The notes below the pieces were generated by a model. The model did not search any database. It was given only the letters and a program-made list of their open reading frames with translations, and was not told where the DNA came from. The translations under genes were made by a program, and so were the position numbers. A stretch of DNA of 64,000 nucleotides. Origin: Cordia subcordata. Taxonomy: Eukaryota > Streptophyta > Magnoliopsida > Boraginales > Cordiaceae. The stretch's first letter is position 1. Each line of letters begins with the position of its first letter. This document shows, in pieces, positions 1-13,135 of the stretch. The stretch covers positions 23,496,501 to 23,560,500 of the forward strand of contig JAPTOF010000003.1 of the NCBI GenBank assembly GCA_028554755.1. Reading direction: 5' to 3'.

Positions 1-3000
1 AACTCCTTGCGAAAATCCTCCCTTAAATAAGGAACATCAGTTAGCAATAATGTGAATTTCAAAATTCTTTTTGACATAAGATCCAAACCACAAGTACTGT
101 AGTGCTTTATTTTTTGATGCAATGGTAATCCAGAAACAGAAATCCAGAGATATTGGTCAAATAAGAAACGAGGATCTTGCTGAAGCCAAAATGACAAGTC
201 AAAATGCAATAGCGAAGGCAGCAGATGAGTATGCTAGGCTTTGCTCCAATATTGCTATTACTTTGTGCCTAATACAGTCAACTAGTAAAGAGTAACTAAA
301 AGCTATAGTCTGTAGATAATAAAGAGATAATGTGATTAGCAAAAAGACAGAGACATTTGATGCTCACACTTAGGCATCCAATCTACAGAAACTGGAGGAT
401 TGTGGTGACAATACCCTGCCACAAGCTGCCAACTCTGAACTGTAAACAAGTATGATTGTCATCTAAGAAACTCCCCAAGCAAGTTTCAAGTATTTCGTCA
501 ATTATTTTGGACCTAACAGATAAACTCCAAACCTGATTGGACACTACAATGTAAATGATCATAAATGAACGAAGTACAATGAAATGTCTTTACTCTAGAT
601 TCCCAGCAATTTGCAGATTGGTGAACAGAATCACACTTCAGTGGCACCAAGGAAAATCCCAACTGAAATTTTAAGTTCCTGCTTTGAACGAAAACCTTGT
701 TGAAATAGAAGATCCATTTAAGTTCTCCATGTTGCAGGCAACTCCTTCTTACTAAATTAGATTGCATGTCTTCTTTTTCAGGATTAACGGAACAAGGATA
801 CCAAGCACATTATATCTTACAAGATCTTCTCCCTTAAAGAAGGAAATGCGAATCTTGGTGCAATACCTATGACATGATATCAGTAATTTCCAACAGATAA
901 GGTAAATGTTACCTGGCTGCTTGTGTTTCATGTCAGATGGGGCATAAGCCTAAAAATTTCGTAGTACACTAGTATGCCCCCTCAATCTTAGGGACGTAAG
1001 TGCACTTTTCTACATCAAAAAGCCAAGGTTATATTTTGATATCTCAACTTTAAGCACCACATATGCAACCATCTGAATAAGTCGTCAACTTTTTCTAAAG
1101 ATAAACTTTGTTAAAACACCACAACTCTACCCCCAATTGCAACAAAATAAGATACCAATTTTTCCCGGGATAGCAATCTTTTTCCTCTTTCTGATAACTT
1201 TTAGGTACTTTTGCTTATCTGTCTACCACCAGCTACCTCTTTTTCAATAAGCACTATTCCCCTCAGTCTCATAAAATTATCTTATTCTCTGTTTCACTTT
1301 GTGTACATGATGTTGCAGGTTCACTAAATTTCTTTTCCTCCTTACTGCTCTTCTCCCAGTTCATAGACTTCCATGTGAATGTAATTCTCACATGACCATT
1401 AGAAACAGTCCAATTCTGTTTTCAACAATAATATGAGCTTCATCAATAAGTATGTTTAAGGGACCTGGTGATAAATCCTGCATTATTGAAATCTGCCTAG
1501 CAGTTTAAGATCTAAAGATAAAATTTATCTATCTCAGACTGATAAAGAAGTCATGAGGTACACCAAACGAAAAACAAAGCCATTAATCACTTTGAATAAA
1601 ATCATTAACATTCACAGCCGAAACTGTGGTACAGGTCATGGCCCCAGTCTGTTACTGATTTGCAATCCACCCCTCATGCTTCTTAGTTTTCTCCCTCACA
1701 GGTAGGATTCTGGCCATTACACTATTCAAGTTTCACCGAGGCCCTTCAGAATTAACCTCTTCTTGTAGATGCCAAACCCAGCCACCACAACCCACACCAT
1801 GAAACAGACACAAAGTTAATCTCATGAAATTCTGGCATGACGCTGACACATTTCCAGTGGCAATACTGTTACACTCCAGTTCATGCTAACTATCATAAAA
1901 GTTTCTTATGTAGAAAAACTTCTTCAGGATTAATTAGGAAAATCTGCATCAGAACCAATCTTCTATCTGCTTAAACCAGGAAATAATAAGAGGACTAAGA
2001 GGAAGGAGCTCTTCTACTTACCTCCTCATAGCACAACTTTTTGATACTGGAGGAGCAAGCCCATAGTGAGAGCTTCATAGACATCTTCAAGAAAACATTG
2101 AAGCTCAAAGTTAAGCATTTAAAAGAGAACAATGTTTGTTCTCCAAGTACAGGCTCTTGCTTGTTCCAAACAAGCTACAATTGTACAGCTCTGATTTGGA
2201 AGTCGGTCCAACTCTTCCACGGATTTTGCACACAGCAGAAGCTTCATGCACCTGACTGCCCTTTAGTATCACTCTGGCTTGTTTGTCTGTGAAAGACCAC
2301 TTTAACATCAAATTTCTCATCCAGTATATTTAGTCTCATCGTTTGCCAATGTCCCTTATCTTACAAATACCTGAGCAGCACTCCAACTTACAACCACGCC
2401 TATAAACTTAGAACTCTACCACTTGTTAGCCTCTTACTTCTTAGCAAAACAAAGTCAAATATGGCATTCCATAATTGTAGCAAAACCTACTAAAACTAAA
2501 GAACAAATAATTTAACAAAAATAATTCCTACAAAGGTATGATTCTCAGAGTCAAACAAAGATAAACCTTTCTCAAATTCTTCCATAAATCTATCACCTAT
2601 ATGCTCCAAAATCCATTAAAATAAATTGATGTACCGAAACCAGGTATCAACTCCACAGGGAGTCCAAAATGAGACCTTTACACCGTAGACTCATTGACCA
2701 CTCCCCAATTCATATATATAGTTCCCCACTGAGATAAAAAGAATTGGTTTTAGAAACATAAACAAACAACTTTATATCCCCATGATGATGATCAAAACGG
2801 TCAGATGAATATGCCAAAATTACCAATGCACATAAAATTAGCTACCGTGGGTCAGTTGAACAATATCATTTAACGGTCCAAGGTTCTGCACTTTAATACC
2901 CATCAGACGGCCAGAGGCTCTTCAGCTCAAGAGGCAAGTGTGAGGCTATGCAAAGCGCAAATCTTTTGAGTTCCATCAGTCACGGTCAGTAAGATAATAT

Positions 3001-3621
3001 ACTAGCAAAACAACAAGGATAGCAGTTTTTTAACATAAGCACGAAAGAACCTCAAGAATAAGAACACATTCAGGGCAATTGAAAACACCCATGCAGTAAA
3101 ATGCCATCAAGTAGAAAACAACATTAAAAAATGGAAGGAAAAAAATAATTCAACTAAAAATTTACGGAAAAAAAAAACCTCCAAATTTAAAGTTGTAGGT
3201 GGTACACTAACGGATAAATTTACATAATAAAAGGCAATGGGATAAGTCACCAAAAAAAAAAAAAATCCCAATATTTTGCCAAGAATAAACGTTGAACCCC
3301 TTGTAATTCCGTAATAATATAATAACTGAATATGGGAAAAAGCCTTCCATTGATTACTGAAACAGGTGCCATAATCAGAACAGAAAAGTGTTCTTTTTTC
3401 TCAATTTATACAATTAAAAATGAGATATGCAGAGGAAAATGTAAAAAGAAAACGTACAAGAAATAGAAAAATGCAGTGGGTGGTTTCTTGGGCTTAAGGG
3501 CGTCGATTTTGGAAGCCTTCTTCTTCGACGACGTCGTCTTGGGCTTCTTTCTTGACTTAGTTTTCCAGTTATCTGCCGCCGTTTTCTTCGTTTTCTCTGT
3601 TGGTCTTACTCTCAGCACCAT
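1..3621 (-). CDS. HMG-box protein (HMGB14/HMGB7-like), 5' part, runs off left edge
   Basis: Chromatin-associated HMG-box DNA-bending protein, partial. Exon 1 is 3621 down to 3458: it encodes a Lys/Thr/Ser-rich basic tail of about 45 residues and then KPKKPPTAFFYF, the opening of a plant HMG box. It ends mid-codon at a GTACGT donor (3457-3452). Exon 2 begins at 21 after an AG acceptor and continues with L-EDFRKEF, which completes the first helix of the HMG box, so the join is exact in frame. The rest lies outside the window. The ATG at 3619-3621 is chosen because the eight residues upstream of it come from a poly-T/A leader. The 3.4-kb intron is long for this family. The basic N-tail followed directly by one HMG box fits the HMGB14-type plant proteins; HMGB7-like is possible. 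Confidence 0.85.
22..3457 (-). other. Large first intron of the HMG-box gene
   Basis: About 3.4 kb of AT-rich sequence between the two exon pieces of the HMG-box gene. I see no convincing coding exon in it. A short forward open frame at about 122-295 begins ATG-GTA-ATC and reads as a Lys/Gln/Ala-rich helix for 57 codons, but it has no recognisable family. The rest is ordinary intronic sequence with a few A-runs (for example around 3170 and 3250). Confidence 0.6.
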
Positions 3622-4043
3622 TTTCCTGAGAAAAAAAAAAAGCAAAAATTAAAAGGGAATTGAATAATTATACTAATAATTTTGATAAGAAGCTAAGAAG
3701 TGAAAAAAAAAAAAAAAGGAAAAGGAAAAGCCTTTCGCAATTTAGCTTGCTTACCCATGTGTTGTTGTTGGAGAGCTTTCTGGAGAAGCTGAAGCTGGTG
3801 AAGAAGAAGAAGAAGAAGAAGCTTTTCGAGACTTTGAAGATCTTTTGGTCATTGTTTGGTTTTTGTGTGCTCAGAGTTCAAACTCCGAAACTTTTACTAT
3901 CGACGGCTGACAAATTTACAGAAAACCTCAGCTGTGAGCTATTCATTTGCTTTTTTTTTTATTTTTTTTTTTTTGGGGGGGGGGAGTCATTTTTTTTATT
4001 GTTATTATTATTTTTTCTCAAAGTCAATATTTGCACGTGTTTT

Positions 4044-4262
4044 GGGTCCGATTGGATTAGTTTTTTTATTATTTTTTAAAAATTAATTATTTTTAGAAGT
4101 TAAAAATTTTAATTTTTACAAAAAATTATATTTAAATTTTTTCAAATTTTTAATTTTTTTAAAATCAAATCAAATATTTATTTCAAAAATAATGTAACTT
4201 AAAAAAAAAAACTAATCCAAACTTGTACTTTTTTAAAAAAAAAAAACAATCCAAACTTGCCC
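4044..4262. repeat. MITE-like element, GTTTGGATTG-type ends
   Basis: The left end reads GGGTCCGATTGGATTAG and the right end, reversed, GGGCAAGTTTGGATTG, with poly-T/poly-A-rich DNA between. It belongs by eye to the same loose family as the elements at 4782-5245, 26804-27030, 31054-31280 and 31840-32071. No clear target-site duplication. Confidence 0.5.
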
Positions 4263-4612
4263 TTAATTTTGACTGGTGAAATGCGTGTTGCACGTCCTTT
4301 ATCCTCTTTTATAAAATGTATTTTGCAATTCTCTTAGACTCTATAATTTTTTAAATTGTACCGTTCTCAATTTGTTATTTTCTTATCTCTGTTAATAAAA
4401 TAATAGTAAGTACTATCATGTCAAAATTATAATCGTTTCGTCAAAATCTCTTACACCCATTTTGCATAAAACATGCATGTGACACACACCCCTATTAAAT
4501 TAGACGGAAAAATATGACAAAAAAGTGAATTATCACTTGTTTGAAAATCATGAGAGAGGTATCAAATAATTTCTTTAAAAAGGAATGTGTGGAATAATGT
4601 GCATTCCTTTTA

Positions 4613-4616
<4 letters not shown>

Positions 4617-4653
<37 letters not shown>
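4617..4653. repeat. (TA)n microsatellite
   Basis: Uninterrupted alternating TA of about 37 bases. Confidence 0.95.
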
Positions 4654-4656
<3 letters not shown>

Positions 4657-4781
4657 TTCTTTATAGTGGCAATTTGCACCATAACTTTCCAAATTTCCTC
4701 ATTTTTTTCATTTGAGTTTTAACATTATAAATATTAAATACTTAATTTTATTGTTGTAAAAAAGGCACAAATAATGTTAAA

Positions 4782-5245
4782 GGGTTCGTTTAAATTGATT
4801 TTATTAAACGTGTTTTTTAAAAAATTTTGAAAAAAATTGATAAGCTAAATATTCTAACTTTCTAAGATTGAACTTTTTTTTTTGGATTTTAGTTTTTTTT
4901 ATTAACCCAAATATTTACTGAAAAAAAGTAATTTTTCTAAGAAAAAAAGTATCTTTTCACAAAAAGAAAAAGACCAATATAGACAAACCGAAAATAACAA
5001 ACTTATAACTTCTTTTTGTTTCCTTTTTCTTCTCTGTTTGTTTTTGTGTCCCACCATCACCTCAAACTCCTATTAGAACTCTAAAATAAACATTTTTAAT
5101 ATTCTAAAAGTTAACCATTTTAACTTTTTTTTCCTAAAAACTTTTTTCTCATAAGTTATAAAATATTTTTAAAATAAATTTAATCCAAACGAATTTATCA
5201 AGAATTATAAAGCATATTTTTTAAAAAATTAATCTAAACGAACCC
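4782..5245. mobile_element. MITE, 464 bp, GGGTTCGTTTA ends
   Basis: Terminal inverted repeats: GGGTTCGTTTAAATTGATT on the left and AATCTAAACGAACCC on the right. The inside is AT-rich without coding capacity. The same end motif (TCGTTTGGATTG, AT-rich core) recurs at several places in the window. Superfamily not certain because no clean target duplication is visible. Confidence 0.65.
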
Positions 5246-5448
5246 AAAAAAATACATCTACTCAGGCCATGTTAGCACAAAAGCCACATTGTTGAACTAA
5301 CACCGGAACGGAGTAAAAAATAAAGACAAAACACACAATACACATCCTTTGGTACCATCAAAACTGCCATCTGAATCCATCAATCAAACATTAATCTCAA
5401 CAGAAATCATCGATAACTCCCATATTCAAGACCCCCCTTGAATCAGAG

Positions 5449-5576
5449 TTTTTTTACAAATAACACAAATTAAGTAATAAATTTTAAAAATAGCCTTATT
5501 TTTTGTTGGATTGCAAAAATAGTACTTTCTGTTTTTCAATAAACGAAATCAGGTATTCAAAAAACGAAAACGTGCA
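5449..5576 (+). repeat. Left terminal inverted repeat of the MULE
   Basis: Begins with T7 and ACAAATAACACAAATTA and pairs with the reverse complement of 13136-13263. About 16 mismatches are counted by eye over about 128 positions, then similarity falls off. Confidence 0.85.
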
Positions 5577-5609
5577 AAATATACACGTACTCGTAACATA
5601 AGAATTTTT

Positions 5610-5740
5610 GGCTATTGAATAGCCGAAATCGGCTATTCAATAGCCGAAAAATCTTTTCTGAACTGTACAATATTTAATGCCCTCGATTTTCGCTCTTTCG
5701 ATTTTTGAATAGCCGAAATCGACTATTCAAAAACCGAACG
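5610..5740. repeat. Left subterminal palindrome cluster of the MULE
   Basis: GGCTATTGAATAGCC (5610-5624) and CGGCTATTCAATAGCCG (5630-5646) stand head to tail, and a degenerate pair lies at about 5704-5736. The motif has perfect 8-base arms around a single central C or G. The same motif recurs at the other end of the element. A role as transposase binding site or promoter element is inference. Confidence 0.8.
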
Positions 5741-5745
5741 TTTTA

Positions 5746-5755
5746 CTATATATAC
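5746..5755 (+). promoter_or_regulatory. TATA box of the MULE PMD gene
   Basis: CTATATATAC followed about 25-30 bases later by a pyrimidine-rich CCAACTCTTCTTCC stretch typical of a plant start region. It lies just inside the left subterminal palindromes and points toward the PMD gene, as expected of a terminal MULE promoter. Confidence 0.55.
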
Positions 5756-5857
5756 CCCCAACTCTTCTTCCCCACCTGATCTCAAAGCAATCCCCCCCCC
5801 TTTTACCCCACGTTTTTTTAGCCTTAAAACTCAAAATCTCACTCAAAAAGCTTCAAG

Positions 5858-6093
5858 CCTAGGATTTTACCTCTTATTGTAAGTTTTTTTAAGTTTTTAC
5901 CGATTTAAAGTATTGTTTTTTTACGTTTTCTTCAAGTTATTTCATGTATATGCATGTTTCACATGTATGTATAGTCCTAGAATTTTGCCTCTTATTGTAA
6001 GTTTTTTTAAGTTTTTACCGATTGAAAGTATTATTTTTTTACGTTTTCTTCAAGTTATTTCATGTATATGCATGTTTCACATGTATGTATCGT
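5858..6093 (+). repeat. 118-bp tandem duplication carrying a splice donor
   Basis: Copies 5858-5975 and 5976-6093 are nearly identical (offset 118). Each contains CTTATTGTAAGT, so the likely 5' donor of the PMD leader intron is present twice (GT at 5879 and 5997). Confidence 0.85.
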
Positions 6094-6235
6094 ATTTATG
6101 TATATATTCATGATGTGCATGTACATATATGTTGTGCATGTTTATGTTACGTATAAACATCTGCCGATATGATTGTTGATGTTATTGTTGTGTAGTTTAG
6201 TTTAAGATGTCGATATTTGAATCACTACGTTGAAA

Positions 6236-7380
<1,145 letters not shown>

Positions 7381-7401
7381 TTATTGTTCGTAGGTGACGC
7401 T

Positions 7402-9874
7402 ATGGCCCAGAGACCAGTATCGGAGGATACATCCATTCTCGTTCACTATGCTCAGCACAGGACTCATCTGATGACGAGCAACACATATATGAGGGAGGGC
7501 CGAGTACCCAGATGCGATAAGCATCTATATGACGAGTCTGAGCATCCTCGTGTTCAGGAAGTACTGGCGACTGCAGGATTTTATGGGTGCTATGCAGCCG
7601 GTGGATAGGAGTTTTATTATCATATGCTTACTGCCTTAGTTGAGCAGTGGAGAGCAGAGACGCATACATTCCACCTCACTTGTGGAGAGGCCACCATCAC
7701 ACTGCAGGACGTAGCAGTTTTATGGGGTTTACCCGTACAGGGTGCGCCTATGCCGGAAATCGGTAAGGAGCGACGCACAGTTGTCGAGTGGCAGCAGCTA
7801 TTCCATGATGTATGTGGGGCAGCACTTCCTCCCGACACCATTAATGCGAGAACCGGCAAGGTGAACTTGCATGAGTTGAGACATGTACACACGTCGACGC
7901 ATCTAGACGAGTACACCCAGGAGCAGGCTCAGCATCGTGCCCGTTTGTGGATATTCTCCTTCTTGAATCGCCATCTTCACGACGCCGGGCAACCTGGGAA
8001 ACATGAACTGGTTGTCTGAGCTGCACGCCTTTGGGAATATTAGACAGTTGAATTGGGGCGCTGCAGCACTTCCATCTATCTACCATCAGTTGGATCTATG
8101 TGCATACAGTGATAGAGTGAATTTATGCGGCGGCTTTAGTCTGATGCAGGTATCATATATATTCCATACTGTATTTATAAAATTTCTATGAATAGCAATG
8201 TTACTAACGTATTGGTTTACGTGCAGTGGTGGTTGTTCGATAGGTTCGACATTTTTAGGCCCAGACTCCATCCGTCGCCAGCACGGCAAGTGCGGCGATC
8301 ACACCCGACTGAGGGTAATTAGGTTGGGTCACCGGGGAAGCCCCGTGGTGCCATATATCAGCAGCTGAAGCAGTTTCGAGATACTACTAACAGCGGTTTG
8401 TTGGTGATTCGCGATGCATTGGACAAGATGCAGCCAGATCAGGTGTGATAAGCATATTAAGACGTATAACTGCATATTACATATACTCTTTAGCTTAATA
8501 ACTATTTAACTTATTTGGGCAACAATATTTGTATCATAGTTTGATTGGGAGCCGTACATGAGCACCATGGACCAGCTGCCACTGTATTGCACGGAGGGGT
8601 CTAAATGGTGGAGAGCATGTGTCCCACTACTCTTGGGACGGATGGTTAAGTATCACAGACCCGAAAGGGTTTTGAGGCAGTTTGGTTTGCGCCAGTCGAT
8701 CCCAGACACACCGCTGCCGTTGATGACGGTGGACCACATACGAGGAAAAGAGAAAATAAAGGATCCTATCGAGTTAGGTCGGTTGCGTGGTCTCTGGGAT
8801 CAGCAGCGGAGGGTGATCGCCGAGGAAAGCGCAGATGTAGTCCCACTGTCTCAGTATATGCAGTGGTACCGGTGTCACTCTATCACCGTCATCGGTCAGT
8901 CGTTGTCGGAGCAGACGCATACCGGCTACCAGACACAGTCCCGGGACATGGATCGCTTGGTAAGTAGAGTATAACAACGTCATCATGATTTTTGTAATAA
9001 CGAGAATGTAAATATTATGTAGTGTAATAATGATGTGCTCTGTGTGCAGGCTAGTACCACGGGTACCGTGTATCACCACCTACATCGTGGGTACCAGCAG
9101 AATGCGCAGGGTACATTTTCTTTGGCGAGCTTCTGGCTAGAGATGCACTGTGTACTCGGCCAGATGCAGCAGACATTGCCACAGGCACAGTACCAGCATG
9201 TGCTCGATACCCCCACATACTTCCATGTCCCGCCGCCAGCGCAGCCGCATATCTCGACTTCATCACAGTCGACACCGCCACAGCCCACGCCCACATGGCC
9301 TTACCCGCCTACGCAGTGGAATATCCCAACATATTGGACGGGTCAGCCCACACAGCTGTCCCCGTTCTTCACACAACCTACTTAGGCCACCCCCAGCCCC
9401 TCTGCTCATTCAGTGCAGCCATCTTCGTCTAGCTAGGGCGTTGGGGGGTCGTCTGGGTCCTTCTAGCACGGTTCAGGCAGCCAGCCCTTCTTCTCGTTCA
9501 TAACGACCCCATTCGTGCCTATCCGACCTGTGCAGCCTAGTAGTGGATCTGGTTAACATGGGATTGGGCAATCCCCTGATGCTACGCTGCGAGTTGAGGA
9601 TTATCTTCATGACGACCCACAGGTTGAGACTCAACCGTCACAGCCACCGGAGGTATAGCCCGACACACAGCAGGCCTAGCCATACTGTATGCAGGGACAT
9701 GCCGAGCAGGTCCAGCCAGACCCTCCGCAGGTCGAGCATCATGGACCATTCTAGGCTGGGCAGAGACCGCGGAAGAGGAAGCCCCCGAGCGATCAGGGTC
9801 CGAGCAGGCGACAGCCCCCACGAGAGAAGAAGGGACACCCTCCAGATTGTGGCACCGGATATCGTAGGGCTTAG
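7402..9874 (+). pseudogene. Plant mobile domain (PMD) protein of the MULE, disrupted
   Basis: Relative of the MAIN/MAIL1 and 'phosphatase 7 long form homolog' family, whose PMD is shared by transposons and host genes. The first exon starts ATG-GCC-CAG just after an AG acceptor. Conserved blocks in order: LTALVEQWRAETHTFHL, LQDVAVLWGLPVQG, LNWGAAALPSIYHQL, then after introns (about 8150-8226, 8443-8539 and 8960-9049) FDWEPYM, VLRQFGLRQSIP and a Gln/Pro-rich tail with a basic PRKRKPP patch and final PDCGTGYRR. Lesions: TAG at 7606-7608, a frameshift near 7965-7990, a stop soon after WWLFDRFDIFRP, and several stops in the tail. The known cellular relatives act in gene silencing and genome stability; the role in transposons is unknown. 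Few lesions in a long frame suggest fairly recent decay. Confidence 0.85.
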
Positions 9875-10020
9875 GTATCGGCGGGTGGTTTTGAGTGTAT
9901 ATGTACATGTCATTGAGATGTACTTTTGTTATTATTTATTTCTTTTTTTCTTATTATCATGTCTTATCGTTTTACATAATATCAAATGTTCAAAAGCTGG
10001 TTAATATGCCATCATAATAG

Positions 10021-10155
10021 AGGTTCAATCACCGATGAATATGACATAACAACAAAGGTTCAATCACCAACGAACATTACAAAATAGCAAAGGTTTAATC
10101 ACCAATGAATAACACATGTCAAAAAATATGACATAATAACACAGGTTCAATCACC
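10021..10155. repeat. Short minisatellite between the two MULE genes
   Basis: AGGTTCAATCACC or a one-base variant occurs at 10021, 10056, 10091 and 10143, with spacings 35, 35 and 52. The last copy overlaps the stop codon of the transposase gene, so the array lies in the convergent 3' regions of both genes. Confidence 0.8.
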
Positions 10156-12768
10156 TTATACAGTTTAAATGGTTGTGCCCTGCCTGATGACAATTCGAAC
10201 ACCTTCTCCGACCACCTTGATCTGACTGGTCCATTTCGTTGGGGATACGCCTACCACTTAGTCTATCTCTCCTTCTTTGGCACAATCGTGCTGGATTGGG
10301 CACTAGTTGCCATGTGGGTGCTGATGGCCAGTAATCCTTATGTCCCAAAGGGTCGAACGGCATTGAGTATGTTGCAGTGTACGCTGCCACCGTATATTTC
10401 TCTGGTATTAATCCATCGATTGGTTTGTTTAGATAACGTGCTAATGCCTGTGCATGCGAACACGACACATGATACGCTGTCCATTTACCACAAGTACATG
10501 TCTTCTCGTTGAATTTCACAACTTGTGTTGAAGGTCTTTCAGTGAATGACGCCGGTAAACGCTCGACCTGTGCCGTACAAGTTGGGAAGTGGAAATTTAA
10601 AATACAGTGACGGTGTGAATGAGACTCCCACTTGTCAAAAAGTTCCCTTGTTTTACTTGAGAGCAGCGTTTGTTGTCCAACCAAATAGCTAGCATTTATG
10701 GATCGATTGTAGAAGTATTCCACCAATTTTATGAAAGTGTGACTGACTAGCGCAGTTATCGGTAAGCATCTTACACCAACAAGAACACCATTAAAACATT
10801 CGACACTGTTCGTCGTCTGCATACCCCAACGGGCCCCTCCATCTGAAGAAAGGGTCCAAAGTTCCTTGTCGATTTCAGATAAATAGTCGTACGCCTTCCT
10901 TTCAACACCGCCAGGTGTGGGGTCAACTTCAAGAATTTTTTGCATGATTGCATTATGCTTGCGAACTTGATGTTCTTTTCCAGCTACCCAACACAAGTCT
11001 TTGACGTACTGGTTTCGATAATGCTTCATCACGTTGCTTTTCAGATGGCGAAGGCAAATACGATGTTTTACACGTAAATGCTCGACTGACGAGATATTTT
11101 CCACAGCAGCAAGTATCCCTGGGTGGCGATCAGATATTAAACAAACTTCTTCCATATCATGGAGAAAATGTTGCCGCACGAGCCCTAGGAACCATGCCCA
11201 ACTGTCTGTTGTCTCAGCATCAACTATGGCAAATGCCAACGGTAAAACTTTTCCTGTTGCATTTGTCGTCAGTGACGTAAGAAAATGACCCTTGTATGGG
11301 CCTCGTAAGTGGGTACCGTCGAGCGTCATCACAGGTCGACAATGCTTCCATGCTGCGATGCACGGTGCAAAAGCCCAGAAAACATAGTCAAAAATTTTGT
11401 ACTCTGCCGTCGAACCCGAAAAGAACTTGTAAGTTACGATCGTCCCCGGATTCTTTCTCTTCAAAGCTCTAAAGAACCATGGAAGGGACTGATATAAGGT
11501 GTGCCAATCGCCGTATACAAGTGCGATCGCCTTATTTCACCCACGCCATGCCTTCCCGTAAGATATATCAGCCTGGAGTGCTTCCTTAACGTGAGCTCGA
11601 ACAAACCCGACCTCGAAATCAGGTTTATGTTTTACAAAATGTCTTACCATAAATCCGACCAAATCAGCGGTAAGATTTCTGTGCCCACACCGTCTGTTAT
11701 GAGCTAGGCAGTTGTGTACCCTGCAGTACTTTGTAATCTCGAATTGTCGATGTGTGGATTTTTTAGTGGCATGCAAGTACCATCTACATGGATTATCGCG
11801 CCTGCTACTATTGCAAGAAGCGACGTACAAGCTCGGTGTGGACCGGTCGACTGAGTACTCTCTTTGTATGTTGACTGCGTACATCTGTACGGCCCGCTGC
11901 ACATCTTTTTTGGTAGGAAAAACCATGCCCAATGCAAGCTCCTTATTATCTGGGTTCCAAACGGGCTTGCTTGCTGGTATATCCATGCTATTCATGTAGT
12001 ACTCCTGCGTAGCAGTTTGTAACTCAACATTATCCAACTCCTCCACCGTAGGTACTCCACCGCTGCTCGGACCACCTTCTATGTTACAGTTTGTATATTC
12101 ATCATATTCATCATCATCGTACCATGCATTTTGTTGGTTCAACTCCACATCCTTGTCATCTTCTTCGGGCTCGGATTGAAATGTGTCCATATTCAAGTCA
12201 AAAATCGCATGCGAGCCTCCGGCATGTGATGTCCCAACCACATTATTTATTTCCCGAGGAGTCACGTTCAAGTTGGAAGACTCCGGCACGATCGTCGCCA
12301 TGTCGTCGCCTTCGTCTTGGTAACATGTAAAATTTCCATTCACATCGGGGACACCCTCGTCATAAGGAGTACCACTGACTGTCTGGGGAATGTACACGTC
12401 ATCCGTGTCTACGTCCACATAAACATCTGCCGTGCACATGTAATTGGGATGACAAGCAATCTCGTACATGTCCTGACTTTTCATCGAATCGATCGCACTA
12501 ATTTGAAATACGGATATTGGAAGTTGATGAGTGCTGATTGAAAACGATGATGCAACACAACTCTGTCCACGCCGTAACGCAAATTGAGCTTCTCATAAAC
12601 ACTGTAAACGAACTCATCGTACGAAGTTTCTTCTGTTATTTTGACTTTACGCCTTGACTTTGCAGTCTCGTACTGTACGCCAAAAGGGCCGTTGATTTTT
12701 TGGCCTCCATAATGTAAAATAATGGTTACTGCATTTGGATTCATATTATTTTCAGGATTTGCTACCAA
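10151..12768 (-). pseudogene. MuDR/MULE transposase, disrupted
   Basis: DDE transposase of the Mutator superfamily, reading from 12768 to 10151. Order: an N-terminal domain with IILHYGG typical of plant MULE proteins, an acidic linker, a MuDR DNA-binding domain (FPTKKDVQRAVQMYAV), the MULE catalytic domain, a SWIM zinc finger (CTCGKW...CSHAQA) and a CCHC knuckle (CSNCHQAGHNHLNC). The putative catalytic acids are present: Asp in LDGTH (11318-11320), Asp in SDRHPG (11129-11131), Glu in NSVECFN (10799-10801). Two lesions: a one-base frameshift near 12500, where the frame switches between FQYPYF and ISAIDSMKSQ, and an in-frame TGA at 11537-11539 in KAWRG-stop-NKAIALVYGDW. All catalytic residues lie after the TGA. 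The gene reads inward from the right end and meets the PMD gene tail to tail. Confidence 0.92.
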
Positions 12769-12870
12769 AAATTGGGTGGTTTACAAATAACCAAATGTTT
12801 TTTTGCTAGTGATATGATAAGAAAAAAAAACGAAGCGATGTGTGCAAGCAATGGGAAGGAGGAGGGGGTT

Positions 12871-12880
12871 GGTTTATATA
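12871..12880 (-). promoter_or_regulatory. TATA box of the MULE transposase gene
   Basis: On the reverse strand TATATAAACC, about 105 bases before the ATG at 12768, followed by a C-rich CCCCCTCCTCC leader. It lies just inside the right subterminal palindromes, mirroring the left end. Confidence 0.6.
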
Positions 12881-12924
12881 GCCATTCGTGATGTTGAGTT
12901 CGTTAGTTGAATATCCGAAATATA

Positions 12925-13134
12925 GATTTCGGCTATTCAATAAATGAATATTTGATTGATGGGAAGTAAGAATGACGGCACAAACTTTCGGCTATTCAAT
13001 AGCCAAAATTTGGTGTTCATAAATCAGGAATCTGACAGGTTGCCAGGGGAATATATTCCACACTATTTTTCGGCTATTCAATAGCCGAATAATTTTTTGG
13101 TTTTTCAATACCCGATTTCGGCTATTGAATAGTC
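12925..13134. repeat. Right subterminal palindrome cluster of the MULE
   Basis: CGGCTATTCAATAGCC at 12989-13004, the full CGGCTATTCAATAGCCG at 13071-13087, CGGCTATTGAATAGTCG at 13118-13134, and a half site at about 12929. Same palindrome as at 5610-5646. Confidence 0.8.
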
Positions 13135-13135
13135 G

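Larger units (their letters stand above)
3622..4781. other. Upstream region of HMG-box gene, AT-rich
   Basis: Divergent flank of the HMG-box gene. It contains poly-A/poly-T runs, a GAA-rich patch near 3800-3830, a T-tract followed by nine G around 3950-3985, a small inverted-repeat element (4044-4262) and a TA microsatellite. Open frames here are low-complexity Lys/Phe runs and are not genes. Confidence 0.5.

Noticed and set aside
122..295. 57-codon forward frame with Lys/Gln/Ala-rich product inside the HMG-box intron
   Set aside because: Too short, no family recognised, no splice partner seen.
3660..4086. Overlapping frames upstream of the HMG-box gene
   Set aside because: Low-complexity Lys and Phe runs from poly-A and poly-T; divergent promoter region.
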